Origin: Acanthacorydalis orientalis
Taxonomy: Eukaryota > Arthropoda > Insecta > Megaloptera > Corydalidae
Reading direction: 5' to 3'
Assembly: GCA_034766995.1 (NCBI GenBank)
Contig: CM068317.1
Span: 16,763,154-16,827,153, forward strand
DNA: 64,000 nt
Made by a program: the position numbers and the translations under genes
Shown here: positions 48,117 through 59,749 of the stretch, piece after piece
How positions within the stretch are numbered: the first letter of the stretch is position 1
Layout of the letters: each line of letters begins with the position of its first letter
Notes under the pieces: generated by a model
What the model was told of the DNA's origin: nothing
The model's input: the letters and a program-made list of their open reading frames with translations, nothing else
Databases searched by the model: none

Positions 48117-49601
48117 GTATTAGACAGTCACAGACCTTTAAGAAAAATTATTATTTTATGAACAAATACAATATTTAATACTTTCAATGCTCATTGTATC
48201 CATCAAATTAAATTTCGATATTATTAAGAGAATATTTTATTTCACACTTTCAATATTTCATTTTCCAACCCGTTTTTATCAGAAATGTTATTTTTTCTTT
48301 TCAAAAATTACGTCAAATTTATACACAATCAGATATCATCATATATTGAAACATCAACATTGAAACAGACTATATTGAAAAATAGTAAAAATATATCGCA
48401 CTTCTTAAAATACATGATGAAAAAAATAATTAGTTTTCATTTAAATCACACTCATATATTTTAAAATATATAAATAAACCCTCTGTTAGGCCGAAAAAGT
48501 GAAAAATTTTATTTCCGGATATTATAATTTGACCTAAAAACATCACTGATTATTATCCACGCTACACAAATTCATATATGTATGTTTTCTTTCTTAATGT
48601 CTCTCTAGTTTTCTTCAGTAAATAATATTTCTCTCTGACCTGAATTAGTTGAATATTTTTAATTATAAAAATCATGGTTTTACGAAAATAAAAATTCTGT
48701 ACTAATCTGCGAAGGATTTTTTATTTTTTTCTACACTAACGAATGATATCTATCTGATTTCTGAGCCTCTGCAGTTATACCTTTTCATTGTGATTCGAAA
48801 TTTATCTCTTTTTATTTTTTTTCAAATAGTTTTTTTTATTGAAAAAAGTTTGATGCATTCATCATCAAATCTTAGATTTTACTTAAAATCCATTGGTCAA
48901 TTTTCTTTATATATTTTGCTTAAGTTTTTTAATACGATTTTCTAACATATTTGAATGTTGTTTTTTTTATTAACGTATTATTGAATGTCTGTAGATAAAC
49001 TTTTTATTATCTTAAACTTTTTTTCTCTTTTTACAGAATGATTAATTCGCCAATATTAATCAGTGTAAGTATAACATAGTAGTTTTAATTCAGATTCAAA
49101 TTTTTATTGAGATAACTGACTGATAAAATAAGAAAACTAACGAAACTAAACATAAATTGTGATATTTTTTCCTTATTAACATCGCCCATCTCAGTGATAT
49201 TTTACTGACATAAACATAAACTTAAATTAAAATCTGAGTACTTTTACTTTAAGGAAACTTAGATTCTTTGAAATTTCTTATTAACATATATGGAATTGAT
49301 TGCGTTATGTAAAAAAAATTGTATTTAATTTAGTACTAATAAATTCACTATTTTTTCATAAAATAAATTTAAGAATATTCAAGTTTTTTACTGTTTGTTT
49401 CAATATATTAGTTTAGAATAGAGAAGAGTAAAATATAACCTTTTTAAAAGCATGTTTTATAACTAAGACAATCATTGGTATTGTTGCGTACATATTATTT
49501 TTTATTTAGCATTTTTTTTATTTTAACGGACAATTTGACTGAGTACTAGTTTTGACTTGAAACACAGTAGGTGTGTGTCTCTTAAAACATGTGCTTTCCC
49601 T

Positions 49602-49665
<64 letters not shown>

Positions 49666-49771
49666 CATGTCTTTATTTAGTTATGTATAATGTATAGATT
49701 CCTCAACTCTTTATAAATAGGTAATTATATTTTCCTACTTTTATTACATGAATTTAATTTAAAACCAACTA
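47879..49771. other. AT-rich non-coding sequence with TA microsatellites
   Basis: Tracts lie at about 48080-48112 and 49604-49661. No gene was recognised. Confidence 0.65.
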
Positions 49772-51040
49772 CTGGATCAGTGCAAAAGTTCGTATATCAT
49801 TATATAGGTGGTGTTAAGAGTACCACATGGCAGCGCTCATGATTGAAATGTATTTATGTTATATATGGCTTAAAAGATAACAATCACAAGTGTTATTTGA
49901 GTATCAGATGCATTAGTTTCGATTCGATTTGTGGGTAAAAAATTTTTGAAAATGGACAACGAAAAGATACACTTTTGTCATGTTGTGTTGTACGAGTTTC
50001 GGAAAGGAGTAACTGCTGGTGCAGCAACGAAAAATATTGGAAAGGTTTATTTGATCCATTCGTCAACATTTCCAGTTGTGAAAAAATAGTTTGCTAAATT
50101 TCGAGTTGGTGATTTCAACCTCGAAGATCAACCCTACTCTGGACGGCCTACTTAGATCGACAATGATATTGTGCGCGATTTAGTTGACAATTACCCACGA
50201 ATTTCGACGGGAAGCTTGCCGAGACACTCAACGTTGACAAATCGATAACATTTTCGTATTTAAAGAAGTTGGGATTCACGTTTATACGTGAATACAGCAC
50301 TCGTTGTCTGAAAAAAACAAGTTTTATTGTATCTCTTCGCCAGTTTTTTGCTTGGACGCCACAACAACTTTTTTTTTGGATCGGTTGATAAGTGGCGATG
50401 AGAAATGGATCTTGTACAACAACTTCCAATACAGATAACCCTATAAACAAGAGAATGAAGGGGCAGAACTAGTTGCCAAATCTGGCTTGGATTAGATGAA
50501 GGTGTTGCTGTGTGTTTGGTGGAATTGCAAATGTGTTGTTTATTTTGAGCTCTTTCCAAGGAGTTAAAAGATTACTAAGAAGAAGTTCTATTAACTTCTA
50601 ACCAAACTGAAAGCAGTAATTAAAGAAAAGTGTCCGATTTTTTTCAATCGCAAAGCCATCTTCCACCATGACAACCCAAAACCACATACAGGAAAACCAA
50701 CTCTTCAAAAACTGAAGCAGTTGAAATGGGAAATCATATCGCATCCACCGTATTCTCCAGATATTGCATTTTCAGATTATTATTTATTCTGTTCGCTGCA
50801 GAATAGTTTAAACATTAAAAAATTTGACATCGTGGAGGTCGTCAAAAATTACCTTACCACCTCTTTTTCCGAGAAACAACGCAGCTTTTACGAATGAAGA
50901 ATCCAGCAGCTGCCTGATGGTTGAAAAATGATTGCAGAAAACGATGGTTAATACATAATTGATTAATAGAAGCGTTTTCTGTGAAAAATAATCGCCTGAA
51001 TTTCAATTCAAAACGTATACGAATTTTTGTACTGATCCAA
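49772..51040 (+). mobile_element. Full-length degenerate mariner
   Basis: The left end CTGGATCAGTGCAAAAGTTC and the inverted right end TTGGATCAGTACAAAAATTC are terminal inverted repeats of at least 25 bp. TA lies outside both (49770-49771 and 51041-51042). The length is 1,269 bp. The ends are unlike those of every other mariner in the window, so this is a separate lineage. Confidence 0.9.
49952..51000 (+). pseudogene. Mariner transposase, frameshifted, catalytic triad still readable
   Basis: The start MDNEKIHFCHVVLYEFRKGV is typical of mariners of the SETMAR/cecropia-like type. It continues FAKFRVGDFNLEDQP, SGRPT and DNDIVRDLVDNYPRIST. Further on, GDEKWILYNNF carries the first catalytic Asp, VLLCVWWNCKCVVYFELF follows, HHDNPKPHTGKP carries the second and YSPDIAFSDYYLFCSL the third, 34 residues after it. 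The three Asp are all present, but at least three frameshifts and several stops separate them, so no complete protein can be made. The SHxTVxxHL region between 50220 and 50350 is badly damaged. Confidence 0.85.
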
Positions 51041-51042
51041 TA

Positions 51043-52592
51043 CATTATATATTTTTTTAATTTAACAGAAAAGCTGGTATTTTTGATTATCTTATACTAA
51101 TATTGATTTTGAATGTATTTGCAAGTTTTGGCAACAAATAATCATCTTGATACCCCATCTAAAAGAACACAATAACAAATAGAAACTTTCATTTCATCAT
51201 TATTATCAGTCATAGTTGACTGTTATCACCAATTAATACGTTTTTTATTATTTCATAATTACATACATTTCTACATTTTATAGTTGAAAAAATGTCAAAC
51301 GAAACATTAATTGAAAATTTCAAAAATATTTAAATTTTAAGTATTAAATAAACGTTGTTTCTGCTTATTTTCATATTTCTAATGCAGCGTTTAACAATTT
51401 AATTACCTCTAAAATACAATGAACATCTTAATAACTCAAAAATATATTATAAATTTTAGAAAATGGAATAATTTGAATAATATTCAAAATTGCAAGTATC
51501 CAAATCACGAAATTTTTAATTTTACTAAAAAAGTGCTCATTTTGTCACCTATATAAGCTAAATCTAAATTTTCGTATAATGAAAAATCAGAATAGTTCAC
51601 ATTAATACCAAAACAAATTTTTTGAACGCAACATTTTAAATAAATGATAATCCCTTTTTACAACGTACATTGTTGCACAAATATTTGTTTACTTTAAATA
51701 AATATTTGCACCGTTCAAATAAATTGTCTGAGAGAGTTAAAGTAGATAAATTTAAATTCTGAATATGCAAAATATATTTGAATAGGAACATGAGAGATTG
51801 AAATACACTAAATTATTACTTTTTAATATTATACTTCTTATTTTAATGTAAATAAAAGATTTTTGAAAAGAAACCATGCATTTTTCTTATAAGACTTATA
51901 AATAAGCTTTCTTTAAGTAAATATATTTTCAGTTTCTATCTTTAAAAGAATACTAATTTAAAAAAAATAGTTTCTCAAATATTTAAACAGATTTTTTTCA
52001 CACTACCTACAGTTATTCTTAAATCTAATTTTTCACCAAATTGATATTTTATTATTTTTCAGATATCTACAAAATTAAATACATATACGTAAAATTTAGG
52101 TATGTGTATATTGTTAAAGCTCCACATACTCAGTATCTGTTTGCATTACCGTTTTATATTCGCGGGGGAAATTTGAAATATTCGGCAACATATCCAATTC
52201 TATGCATAAGCGTCACGTTATTTACATAGAAACCTACAAAAAATGAATTTAGTTTTCAACGTTTTTATACATATATTTTTATTTGTTTGTGAATTGTACA
52301 CACTATTCCTGTTCTTTTATAATAATTATATTTGTCCATGTGTTCGAGACAGTGCAAATACCTTCTTTGTCTGCCTTATAAGTTCCCTTTTTCAAAAAAA
52401 CTATGATTATGAAAAATATATAAATTTTAAATCGTTTAATATATAAAACTTTATAATTACACGACAAAGTTATTGACGCTTCTGGCTATCGCTTTCGATT
52501 ATTAAATTACACAAAAGATTATAAACGTTTTAATTATAAAATTAATTATAAAAGTCTTTCTCTAACACATCTAATATCAAAAAATATACATT
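51043..52592. other. AT-rich non-coding sequence
   Basis: Nothing recognised on either strand. Confidence 0.6.
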
Positions 52593-53300
52593 GCGGCGAT
52601 TTGATGCAATTTATGGTCGTTTTGCATCAAATTATCATTCAAAAGCTCCAATTGTTTTTGATAATGTTTGGCGGTGATTGTTTCCTTCGGTTTCAACAGC
52701 TCATAATACACGACACCCTCCATATCCCACCAAATAGATAGCATTGCTTTATTACTGTTTCACTTTGGTGTAGACGTTGATGGGTATCCAGGATCAACCC
52801 ATGATTTCTTGCGTTTCGGGTTGTCGAAATAGATCCATTTTTGATTACCGGTACGATACCCCACAAGAAACTCTTCTTTTTATGCATTTCAAGCATAAAA
52901 GTAGAGATGTTTAAACAATTAGCAATGGCATATTCGGTCAATTCATATGGAAGCCATCTCTTTTCTTTTTGGATTTTTCCCATGGCTTGTGAACGTTGTA
53001 AAATTGTTAATTTATCGACTTCGAGTTGTTGAGCTAATTCTTTGAGCGTTTGACTAATGTTTTCTTCTAATAGGGCTTGCAGTTATTTATCATCGAATTT
53101 TTTCGATTGATCTGGCCGTTGTTTGTCGTGAACGTCACAATCACCATGTTTGAATCGTCGAACTAATCTATACATACTTTTTGCGATGGAGCAGATTCAC
53201 CATCAATTTTCGCAAGCAATCGATGAGGTTCAGCTGAAATTTTTTTCAAAACAAAGTACTGTAAAAGAACACATCGTGAAAACAATTTATCGCGTTTCAT
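52593..53300 (-). pseudogene. Mariner transposase, N-terminal two-thirds, broken
   Basis: The minus strand starts MKRDKLFSRCVLLQYFVLKK at about 53298. It continues ISAEPHRLLAKIDGESAPS, FKHGDCDVHDKQRPDQSKKF, DDK-stop-LQALLEENISQTLKELAQQL, RSQAMGKIQKEKRWLPYELT, NGSISTTRNARNHGLILDTH-type text where relatives have WIYFDNPKRKKSW, CYLFGGIWRV (LCIWWDMEGVVYYELL) and KPKETITAKHYQKQLE. It stops near 52593 before the second catalytic Asp. The left, 3' part of the element is missing. Frameshifts near 52860 and 52740 scramble the protein. Confidence 0.75.
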
Positions 53301-53469
53301 TCTAATTCGGTTATAGAAAAGCATTTGTGTAAACAAAGGATGGTGTCTAATGACAGAATTTTAGTGGGAAATGTTCACTTTTCAAAATACGTACGAGAAA
53401 TCTGTCACCATCCACAACATACGCACCTAGAGCCATCTACACGTAAACAGCGGCTTCAATGCAACCTCT

Positions 53470-53471
<2 letters not shown>

Positions 53472-53544
<73 letters not shown>

Positions 53545-53605
53545 TGTTTGTGTGTGTGTATCTATTATATATGTATATATGTACATATGTACATATATGT
53601 AACAT
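53472..53605. repeat. TA microsatellite with TG and TATG(TACA) extension
   Basis: A (TA)n run to about 53542 followed by a GTGTGTGTG stretch and TATATGTACATATGTACATA repeats. Confidence 0.9.
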
Positions 53606-54464
53606 GAATAAAATATGAAAAATGGGAATGTAAGTGATGTTTCAGAATAAACACAAATGCATGCAATGTAGATATAAACGAACATATGAATAATTGTAGA
53701 TAAAATAAAATCATGATTCATTAATACATCTCCTAATGTCCTCATTAATTATAAGTGGTCTCTATAAAAAGTTTCAACCTTAAAAATATGTTTCAAAAAT
53801 CTTTAAAGTTCCACATAAAATTATGTTAACATGTAAGAAAATAAACAAGTATTAGAAATATGCCCAAATTCAATATTCTTAATACATTTTCCAAGGTCAT
53901 CATAGTTATCATATCTTCTGTATAGTAAATTAATACAAGAGTAATATGAAAAATAATCAGAAAATATAGAAAATTATTAGAAATGTGATAAAGAAGGACA
54001 TTTAGATATAAGAATCACCGATTTATATAGAAGATTCAATTTTAAAAGGTTAGATTTTTTTGTATCTTAACCTACTGAGAATGATGGGGTTGCAATCGAA
54101 ATACTCTTAATCTATTTACGGTCAACTTTGCGTAAATACAACATTTTATATTTTGATCATTCATTATCAATGTTGAAGTTTCGACAATTATACGGAATAA
54201 TAATTTTAGCTTCATTTTGTGCATATAAAGTCTGTTTATTTGTTATATTTAAATATAATTTTTTTACATTTACTCAAAGTTGACAATTTTTTGTTTGAAT
54301 ATGGTCGTTAACAATAAATATAGAAAATATATTTTCAAAATAATCAAAATTTGGTTATATCCAATCATGTTATGAATGTTTACTCATTATCAATAATTGA
54401 AACTAAATTTCGAAAATGTACATCTAGTATTTTATTTCGATCTTTAAAATGAATGTTGCACATA
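53606..54464. other. AT-rich non-coding sequence
   Basis: A weak relative of the dispersed repeat at 5455 and 14265 may lie at about 54040-54170. Nothing else was recognised. Confidence 0.5.
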
Positions 54465-55396
54465 CGAGGTAAGACAATTAAGTAATGCGACCGATTTTTT
54501 TTCTCGGCCTGTGGTAACACTGCGAACCTGATACTCCGCTACCGTAATAGCAGATCCCTACTCTCTCGATTGAGACCTTCACCACCCTCGTACGATCATT
54601 TCTTCGCCAGCTGTTTAGTGTTTTGTAACAACGCGCGAGTAGTGCATGTCACGAAAATGGAACAGAGAAATTTAGAGCAACGTCTCGAGCATTGTCTCGA
54701 GCAGGTTGAAAGTGATCCTACTCTTCTCGATCGAGTTATTACTGGTGATGAAAGTTGGTTCTTTCAATATGACTCCGAAACTAAACGACAAAGCCGACAG
54801 TGGCTGTCCCCTGGAGCACCAAGGCCAAAGAAGGCGAGAATGAGCAAGTCCAAAGTGAAAGCCATGTTGATTTGCTTCTTCGACAGCAAAGGGGTGGTTC
54901 ACAAAGAGTTCGTACCACCTGGACAAACCGTAAATCAAGTATTCTACCGCAATGTGCTCGAAAAATTACGAAAAAGGGTGCTCAGAGTGCGTCCAGAGAT
55001 CGCGAAGACTTGGGTTCTGCATCACGACAATGCTCCCTGTCACAGTGCGTTCAGTGTCTCTCAGTTTTTGGCGTCTAAAGGCATCGAAACGTTACCACAA
55101 CCGCCCTATTCACCGGACATGTCACCCTGCGACTTTTTCCTATTCCCCTATATGAAAAAATTCGTCAAAGGTCGACATTTTGACTCCGTTGAAGATATCC
55201 AAGAATCTGTGACGAGGGTACTCGGAGAGGTCCCACAAGAAGTGTTCCAGAATTGTTACGAAAACTGGAAAACTCGTTGGAATAAGTGTATAGATGTGGG
55301 AGGGGACTACTTTGAAGGGGATCGCAGCGATGTACCTTAATTTTTAAATATACTCGATTTTTGAATTTTGTCGCATTACTTAATTGTTTGACCTCG
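54465..55396 (+). mobile_element. Short mariner, copy 2 of a twin pair
   Basis: The left end CGAGGTAAGACAATTAAGTA and the inverted right end CGAGGTCAAACAATTAAGTA are terminal inverted repeats flanked by TA at 54463-54464 and 55397-55398. The 932-bp element matches 30236-31155 along its whole length with scattered substitutions and one divergent segment around 54655-54690. This copy keeps both target duplications. Confidence 0.92.
54657..55340 (+). CDS. Mariner transposase catalytic domain without DNA-binding domain (copy 2)
   Basis: The ATG at 54657 gives MEQRNLEQRLEHCLEQVESD and 227 residues to TAA at 55338-55340. The frame is open further upstream to an ATG at 54570, but that stretch (MRPSPPSYDH...) matches non-coding leader. 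Catalytic Asp occur in VITGDESWFFQ, LHHDNAPCHSAF and YSPDMSPCDFFLFPYM, with DD34D spacing. The approximately 120-residue helix-turn-helix region of complete mariners is absent. The domain is undamaged, so the copy is young or was moved recently by a transposase supplied elsewhere. Expression is unknown. Confidence 0.8.
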   Translation: MEQRNLEQRLEHCLEQVESDPTLLDRVITGDESWFFQYDSETKRQSRQWLSPGAPRPKKARMSKSKVKAMLICFFDSKGVVHKEFVPPGQTVNQVFYRNVLEKLRKRVLRVRPEIAKTWVLHHDNAPCHSAFSVSQFLASKGIETLPQPPYSPDMSPCDFFLFPYMKKFVKGRHFDSVEDIQESVTRVLGEVPQEVFQNCYENWKTRWNKCIDVGGDYFEGDRSDVP

Positions 55397-55599
55397 TACG
55401 CAACATCGGCATAATACGCTGTCTCTGGCTGAGTGCACAATGGCAGTCCAAAATTCCTCAATTCCCCCAATATTCGAGAAAAAACTATAAGATTTGGATT
55501 TAAAATTTAGTGTATGATATCAGATACTGGTAACTTATTTCAGTTTGAACATTACTGTGGAAAAAATAAAAAAATATCGACTACGTTATGAGTTTAAGT

Positions 55600-56420
55600 A
55601 CCAATGTTTTCTAGAAGATCCTAAATATTATAAAATTAATTTCGACAATTTTTTTACGAGATTTATTTTATAACTATCGTTACAAGAAATGGGTTTCTTC
55701 GTAACTGGAATTATTAGAGACAATGGATTTCTTAATTCATCTTTAACTTTAAAAAAACACGGCAGAAACCAAAGAAATTTTCGATGTAGATTTTGATAAA
55801 AAATGGAAAATTACATTGGTATGCTGGAACGACAATTCTGTCACAGTAGCAGAAAATGTTGGCACGGTAGAATCAATGCATTAGACCAAAATATATAGCA
55901 GAAAAGATAAAAAATACGTTTTCATTGACCAACCAAAAGTAATAGTGGAATACAACAATCATATTGGAGGAGTTGACCGGCATGATAATGGAATATCAAA
56001 TTATCAAATTGGTCTGCAAGGCAAGAAATGGTGATCTATTTATTTACTAATCTAGTGGATAGTGCATTAGTAAATTCTTAGAAAATTTATAAAATTTTGT
56101 ATGGTAGTGACAGTATGACACAATTACAATTTCAGTCACATGTGGTCGGACGTTTACTTACATATATAAACGCCGATGACTCCGAAAAACAATAGGCAGA
56201 ACTATATTCGTTTGGGAATGCCATTTAAAATAAATACTATAAAAGACGTACTGCATAATAAGTTTGGTTATTTTATAAAAAAAATATCTTTAAAAACCAA
56301 AACAAGGGTGCTGTCTCTGCAAAATGAAAACAATATATTTATGTGAAAAATGTAAATTGCATTTACATGCAGCTTGTTTTAATATTTACCATATAAAATA
56401 TTTTTGCTCTTCTTCATTAC
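55600..56420 (+). pseudogene. piggyBac-type transposase, 3' remnant
   Basis: In shifting frames the plus strand reads KINFDNFFTRFIL, SLQEMGFFVTGIIRDNGFLN, VDFDKKWKITLVCWNDNSVT, VAENVGTV, VFIDQPKVIVEYNNHIGGVD, RHDNGISNYQIGLQGKKW and finally a cysteine/histidine cluster, CCLCKMKTIYLCEKCKLHLH then AAC. This is the order of the C-terminal part of the piggyBac DDE domain (VxWNDNxxVTVxSN, YNxxMGGVDRxDxxxxxYRxxLxxKKW) and its zinc-binding tail. It is a different lineage from the 6870-8894 element. Stops and frameshifts are frequent. No TTAA-bounded ends were found. Confidence 0.8.
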
Positions 56421-56797
56421 ATGCAATTAATATGATACTAGACTTACCATGTGTATCAACTTCGTTTACTTTCAAACACATTCTGTAAAATCAATAAGCA
56501 AACTTGTTTATGAAAATTTAAACGAATGATGTTATAATCTATATATCTATGTATAAAAAAAAATTTCCTATAAAATTTCAAATAATGGACAAAAAAATTT
56601 TAATAAAAACATGTAGAGATTTTGTAGTAAATTATTATTAGCAAAGACACCCGAAGTTACACGAAATTTTCATGAAAAATTATATTTGTATCATAACAAC
56701 TACAATGAAATGTGTGATTTTATAAAATACCTACGTTGCCGTATAAGCGCGAGAGTGATTATATAAATATGCTGACGTATATATATATATATATATA
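56421..56797. other. AT-rich spacer
   Basis: Ends in a short TA tract (about 56778-56797) next to the following mariner end. Confidence 0.65.
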
Positions 56798-57171
56798 TTA
56801 GGTTTTTCGAAAAATAATTGGGATTTATGACCTTGAAATTCGTGTACATTTTCTAATTTAAGTGGTTTTAAGTGGTCCTCAACTGCTGGATGACTAACGC
56901 CTAGCTTTTGTTCAAGCTTTCAAATTGTTGTGCGTGGTTCTGATTCAACTTATTTATTCAGTTGGTCCTTGTGAAACTGAAGGTGGTCGCCTGCGACTTT
57001 CTTCATCTTCAAGACTCTCGTCTCCAGCACGAAATTTTTGAAACCACCACTGCACCATACGTTCGTTAACAGTAACAACACCAAAAGCATCGTATTGTTT
57101 ACTAATTTTTGCTACTTTATCATCCATTTTGAACTCATACAAAAAATTGCTCTTATTATCTTCTTTTCCAT
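56798..57171 (-). mobile_element. Internally deleted mellifera-type mariner
   Basis: From 56798 the plus strand reads TTAGGTTTTTCGAAAAATAA then TTGGGATTTA, matching the TTGGGTTGG...AAGTAATTGCGGATTT ends of mellifera-subfamily mariners. A TA precedes it. About 20 bp further in, the minus-strand coding remnant begins. It runs from the ATG at 57171 (MEKKIIRAIF) through a frameshift to YEFKMDDKVAKISKQYDAFG, VVTVNERMVQWWFQKFRAGD, ESLEDEESRRRPPSV and SHPAVEDHLKTT. The 3' end is thus joined directly to the DNA-binding domain, and the whole catalytic domain is deleted. The 5' terminal repeat to the right of 57240 is not visible; a TA microsatellite lies there. Confidence 0.8.
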
Positions 57172-57292
57172 ATTTAATTCAATAGCTCAATTTGAAATAA
57201 AATTAATAATAAAAACAAAGTCGATGTTACCAAAATACAGTTCGAAAATGCACTTAAATTATTTATTTCTCTACTATCCTAATATATAAATT

Positions 57293-57295
<3 letters not shown>

Positions 57296-57345
<50 letters not shown>
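57296..57345. repeat. TA microsatellite
   Basis: About 24 TA units. Confidence 0.95.
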
Positions 57346-57348
<3 letters not shown>

Positions 57349-57475
57349 GATATTGTGTGAATATATGCGAGACGAGAGAAGTGATACGGGAGTTCGAGCG
57401 AAGAGAGTGAGAGAGGAGCCCCCATGGGTCGATGTGTATAACTAGCAAGGAGAATATCCTCCTGGTAATTAAAAT
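57346..57475. other. Short GC-rich segment beside a TA tract
   Basis: About 120 bases with GAGACGAGAGAAGTGATACG and CCATGGGTCGATG stand out from the AT-rich background, next to a TA tract like the segment at 27782-27866. It may be a repeat end. No motif identifies it. Confidence 0.25.
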
Positions 57476-59749
57476 GAATGATTTTAGTGGATAAAAATTA
57501 TTGAAGTTTCAATTTTGATTTTAATAACTCATTTTAATTACTAATGTTTTAAAATTAAACTACCCTATGTAAGTACTTTAAAATAACGAGATAAAAATAG
57601 ATAATAAAATATTACGTATCCAGTCTAAGACCATAATTTCGCTATTATAAAATAAAAGGATTCAAATAATTTTACATATTTTTATAATCACTAATGTTTA
57701 AAAGTTGATAATAAGAGTGATTTTTTTTTATTTTTATTAAAAATTCTACACAAAAAGGTCCCATTCCATATTTTTGTCTATTGTTTACTAAATAAATACA
57801 CATTTTTGGTTGGCTATTAAACATAAATGCATAGACGTAATAGTAGTTATTCATTGCAATTTTGGTGTACAGCGATAGTACTAATCGCTAGACACAGCTC
57901 GTATTAATCATAAATATATTTTTATGTGAACAAATGTATAAAACTCCAAATTTCCTGTATTTGTTATAAATGATCGCTCGTTTCCTGCAGCATTTTGCAA
58001 TTTTATACGTACATGCATTATGCCATTATATCGTATACGACATACTTCTGCATACATTATATTACTTTGTGTTTCACGCTTGTGGGTTGAACATGGCAAA
58101 TCACGGTAATAAACAGTACATACGAATTGCAACAATGTTAACTGTTGTATTATATATGTATATATATATATATATATACATACATATGCATGTATTAAGA
58201 TGTACATTTTAGAGTTCATGAGAAAAATATTCTTATACATAGTTAAGAAAAATAATATTTCATATAACTATAATATCTACAAAATATTTGTTGCCAAATT
58301 GTAATAGAAGGGAAATATGAACAGAGAATAAATTTATTTTAAATTGTATAGATGGAAACAACTCAGAAGCGATATTATTTTTACCTTTATATGCTTCCCT
58401 TTATGTGAAAATGATTGTATTTTTTAGCTTGCTAATTGTACTATATTGACTACTTTTAGTAACATAATATTTTTAGTATCTAAACTTGAAATCTTTGTCA
58501 TTATTTTTGTAGTTGTGTTTCGAAGAATTAGTTTTCAAGATGCATTGTTTTTAATAAATTTTAGAAGACGATATTCATGGCGAATTAGTGTACCATAAAT
58601 TGATTTGTATATGTTTTCCTATATCATACAATATATATATCCACAAATAACATACAATATTACACTTTGACTGTTGAATTCTGTTTTACATAAATGGAAT
58701 TTTACTAAAAAAGAATAAAGGTTATTTAATTAAGAGTTGATAAAGTGTGTATACATTTTGTGGACACACTATATATATATATATACATATTTTTCAACAC
58801 TTTTTTCTCACAGACCTGTTTTTTATTTCTCTAACATTAAGCTTACTATACCGTAGTTGTCATATCGTTCGCTTTATATAAATCTTGTACCTGTATACAT
58901 ATTAGCAGAAATGATTTTTATTTTACTTAATATATTTTATTGAATTGAACTCTTATTGTGTATTATTTATTATAATTTCATATCAAAAAAATAAAAACTG
59001 GAATCTGTCTTAATTATTTCTGAATTTTATAAAAAATCAAGTGTAGAATATCCAAGAAAAATTTCACAATAATGAAGACTTCTATGACTTAAATTCGTTT
59101 CTTTTTCTTTTTCTAAGCACAATAGCATTGTAAAATTTGACGTTTACCACATTTACATTCTGCATATTTGAAATATTGTGGCTACTTATTCAACGTTTTT
59201 CCTGATTTAAGTTTAAATGGTAGGTATAAATATATTTTATTATATCTAAATTGTTCTAACAAAATTATTTTAAAACAATAAATATTGATCAATGATATGT
59301 TTATTACTTTATTTTATTGACACACTGTAATCGGCGTTCCTTATTTTTTAAACCAGATCGATAAATTTTATTCTTTTACAGTTGGGTTAGCATCTTTGAC
59401 GTACGGGAGACCGAGGCTTAGTAGACTTGAGGGCTATGTGTACCTTTGATTTTTGACTCAAGTAAAAATGTTTTATGGACTCGCCGTTAGTACTGTGGGT
59501 TATTATTAATATTCTCACGTTACCAACGGAGTTTAGTAGAATTCGGTGTAACGGATCCAACTTTATTACGCTTTGAATATTTCAGCAGTACAGAAGTGAT
59601 TTTTTGTTCTCGCGATTTTTTTAATTATTTACAACTCTTTGTTGAGATAATTCTTAATATAAGTGAATATAAAATTTTAAAGCCTCCTGAACACATAACT
59701 GTTACTTTTTTTATCATATTTATGATATTAATATATTTTTTTATAATTA
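57476..59749. other. AT-rich non-coding sequence
   Basis: Short TA tracts lie at about 58152-58180 and 58769-58785. A more complex, CpG-bearing patch at about 59380-59600 has no reading frame. Nothing else was recognised. Confidence 0.55.

Noticed and set aside
50148..50559. Two ~100-codon minus-strand frames
   Set aside because: They are antisense shadows of the degenerate mariner transposase at 49952-51000.
57908..58240. 110-codon minus-strand frame and 80-codon plus-strand frame
   Set aside because: They overlap on opposite strands, include a TA tract and show no recognisable domain.
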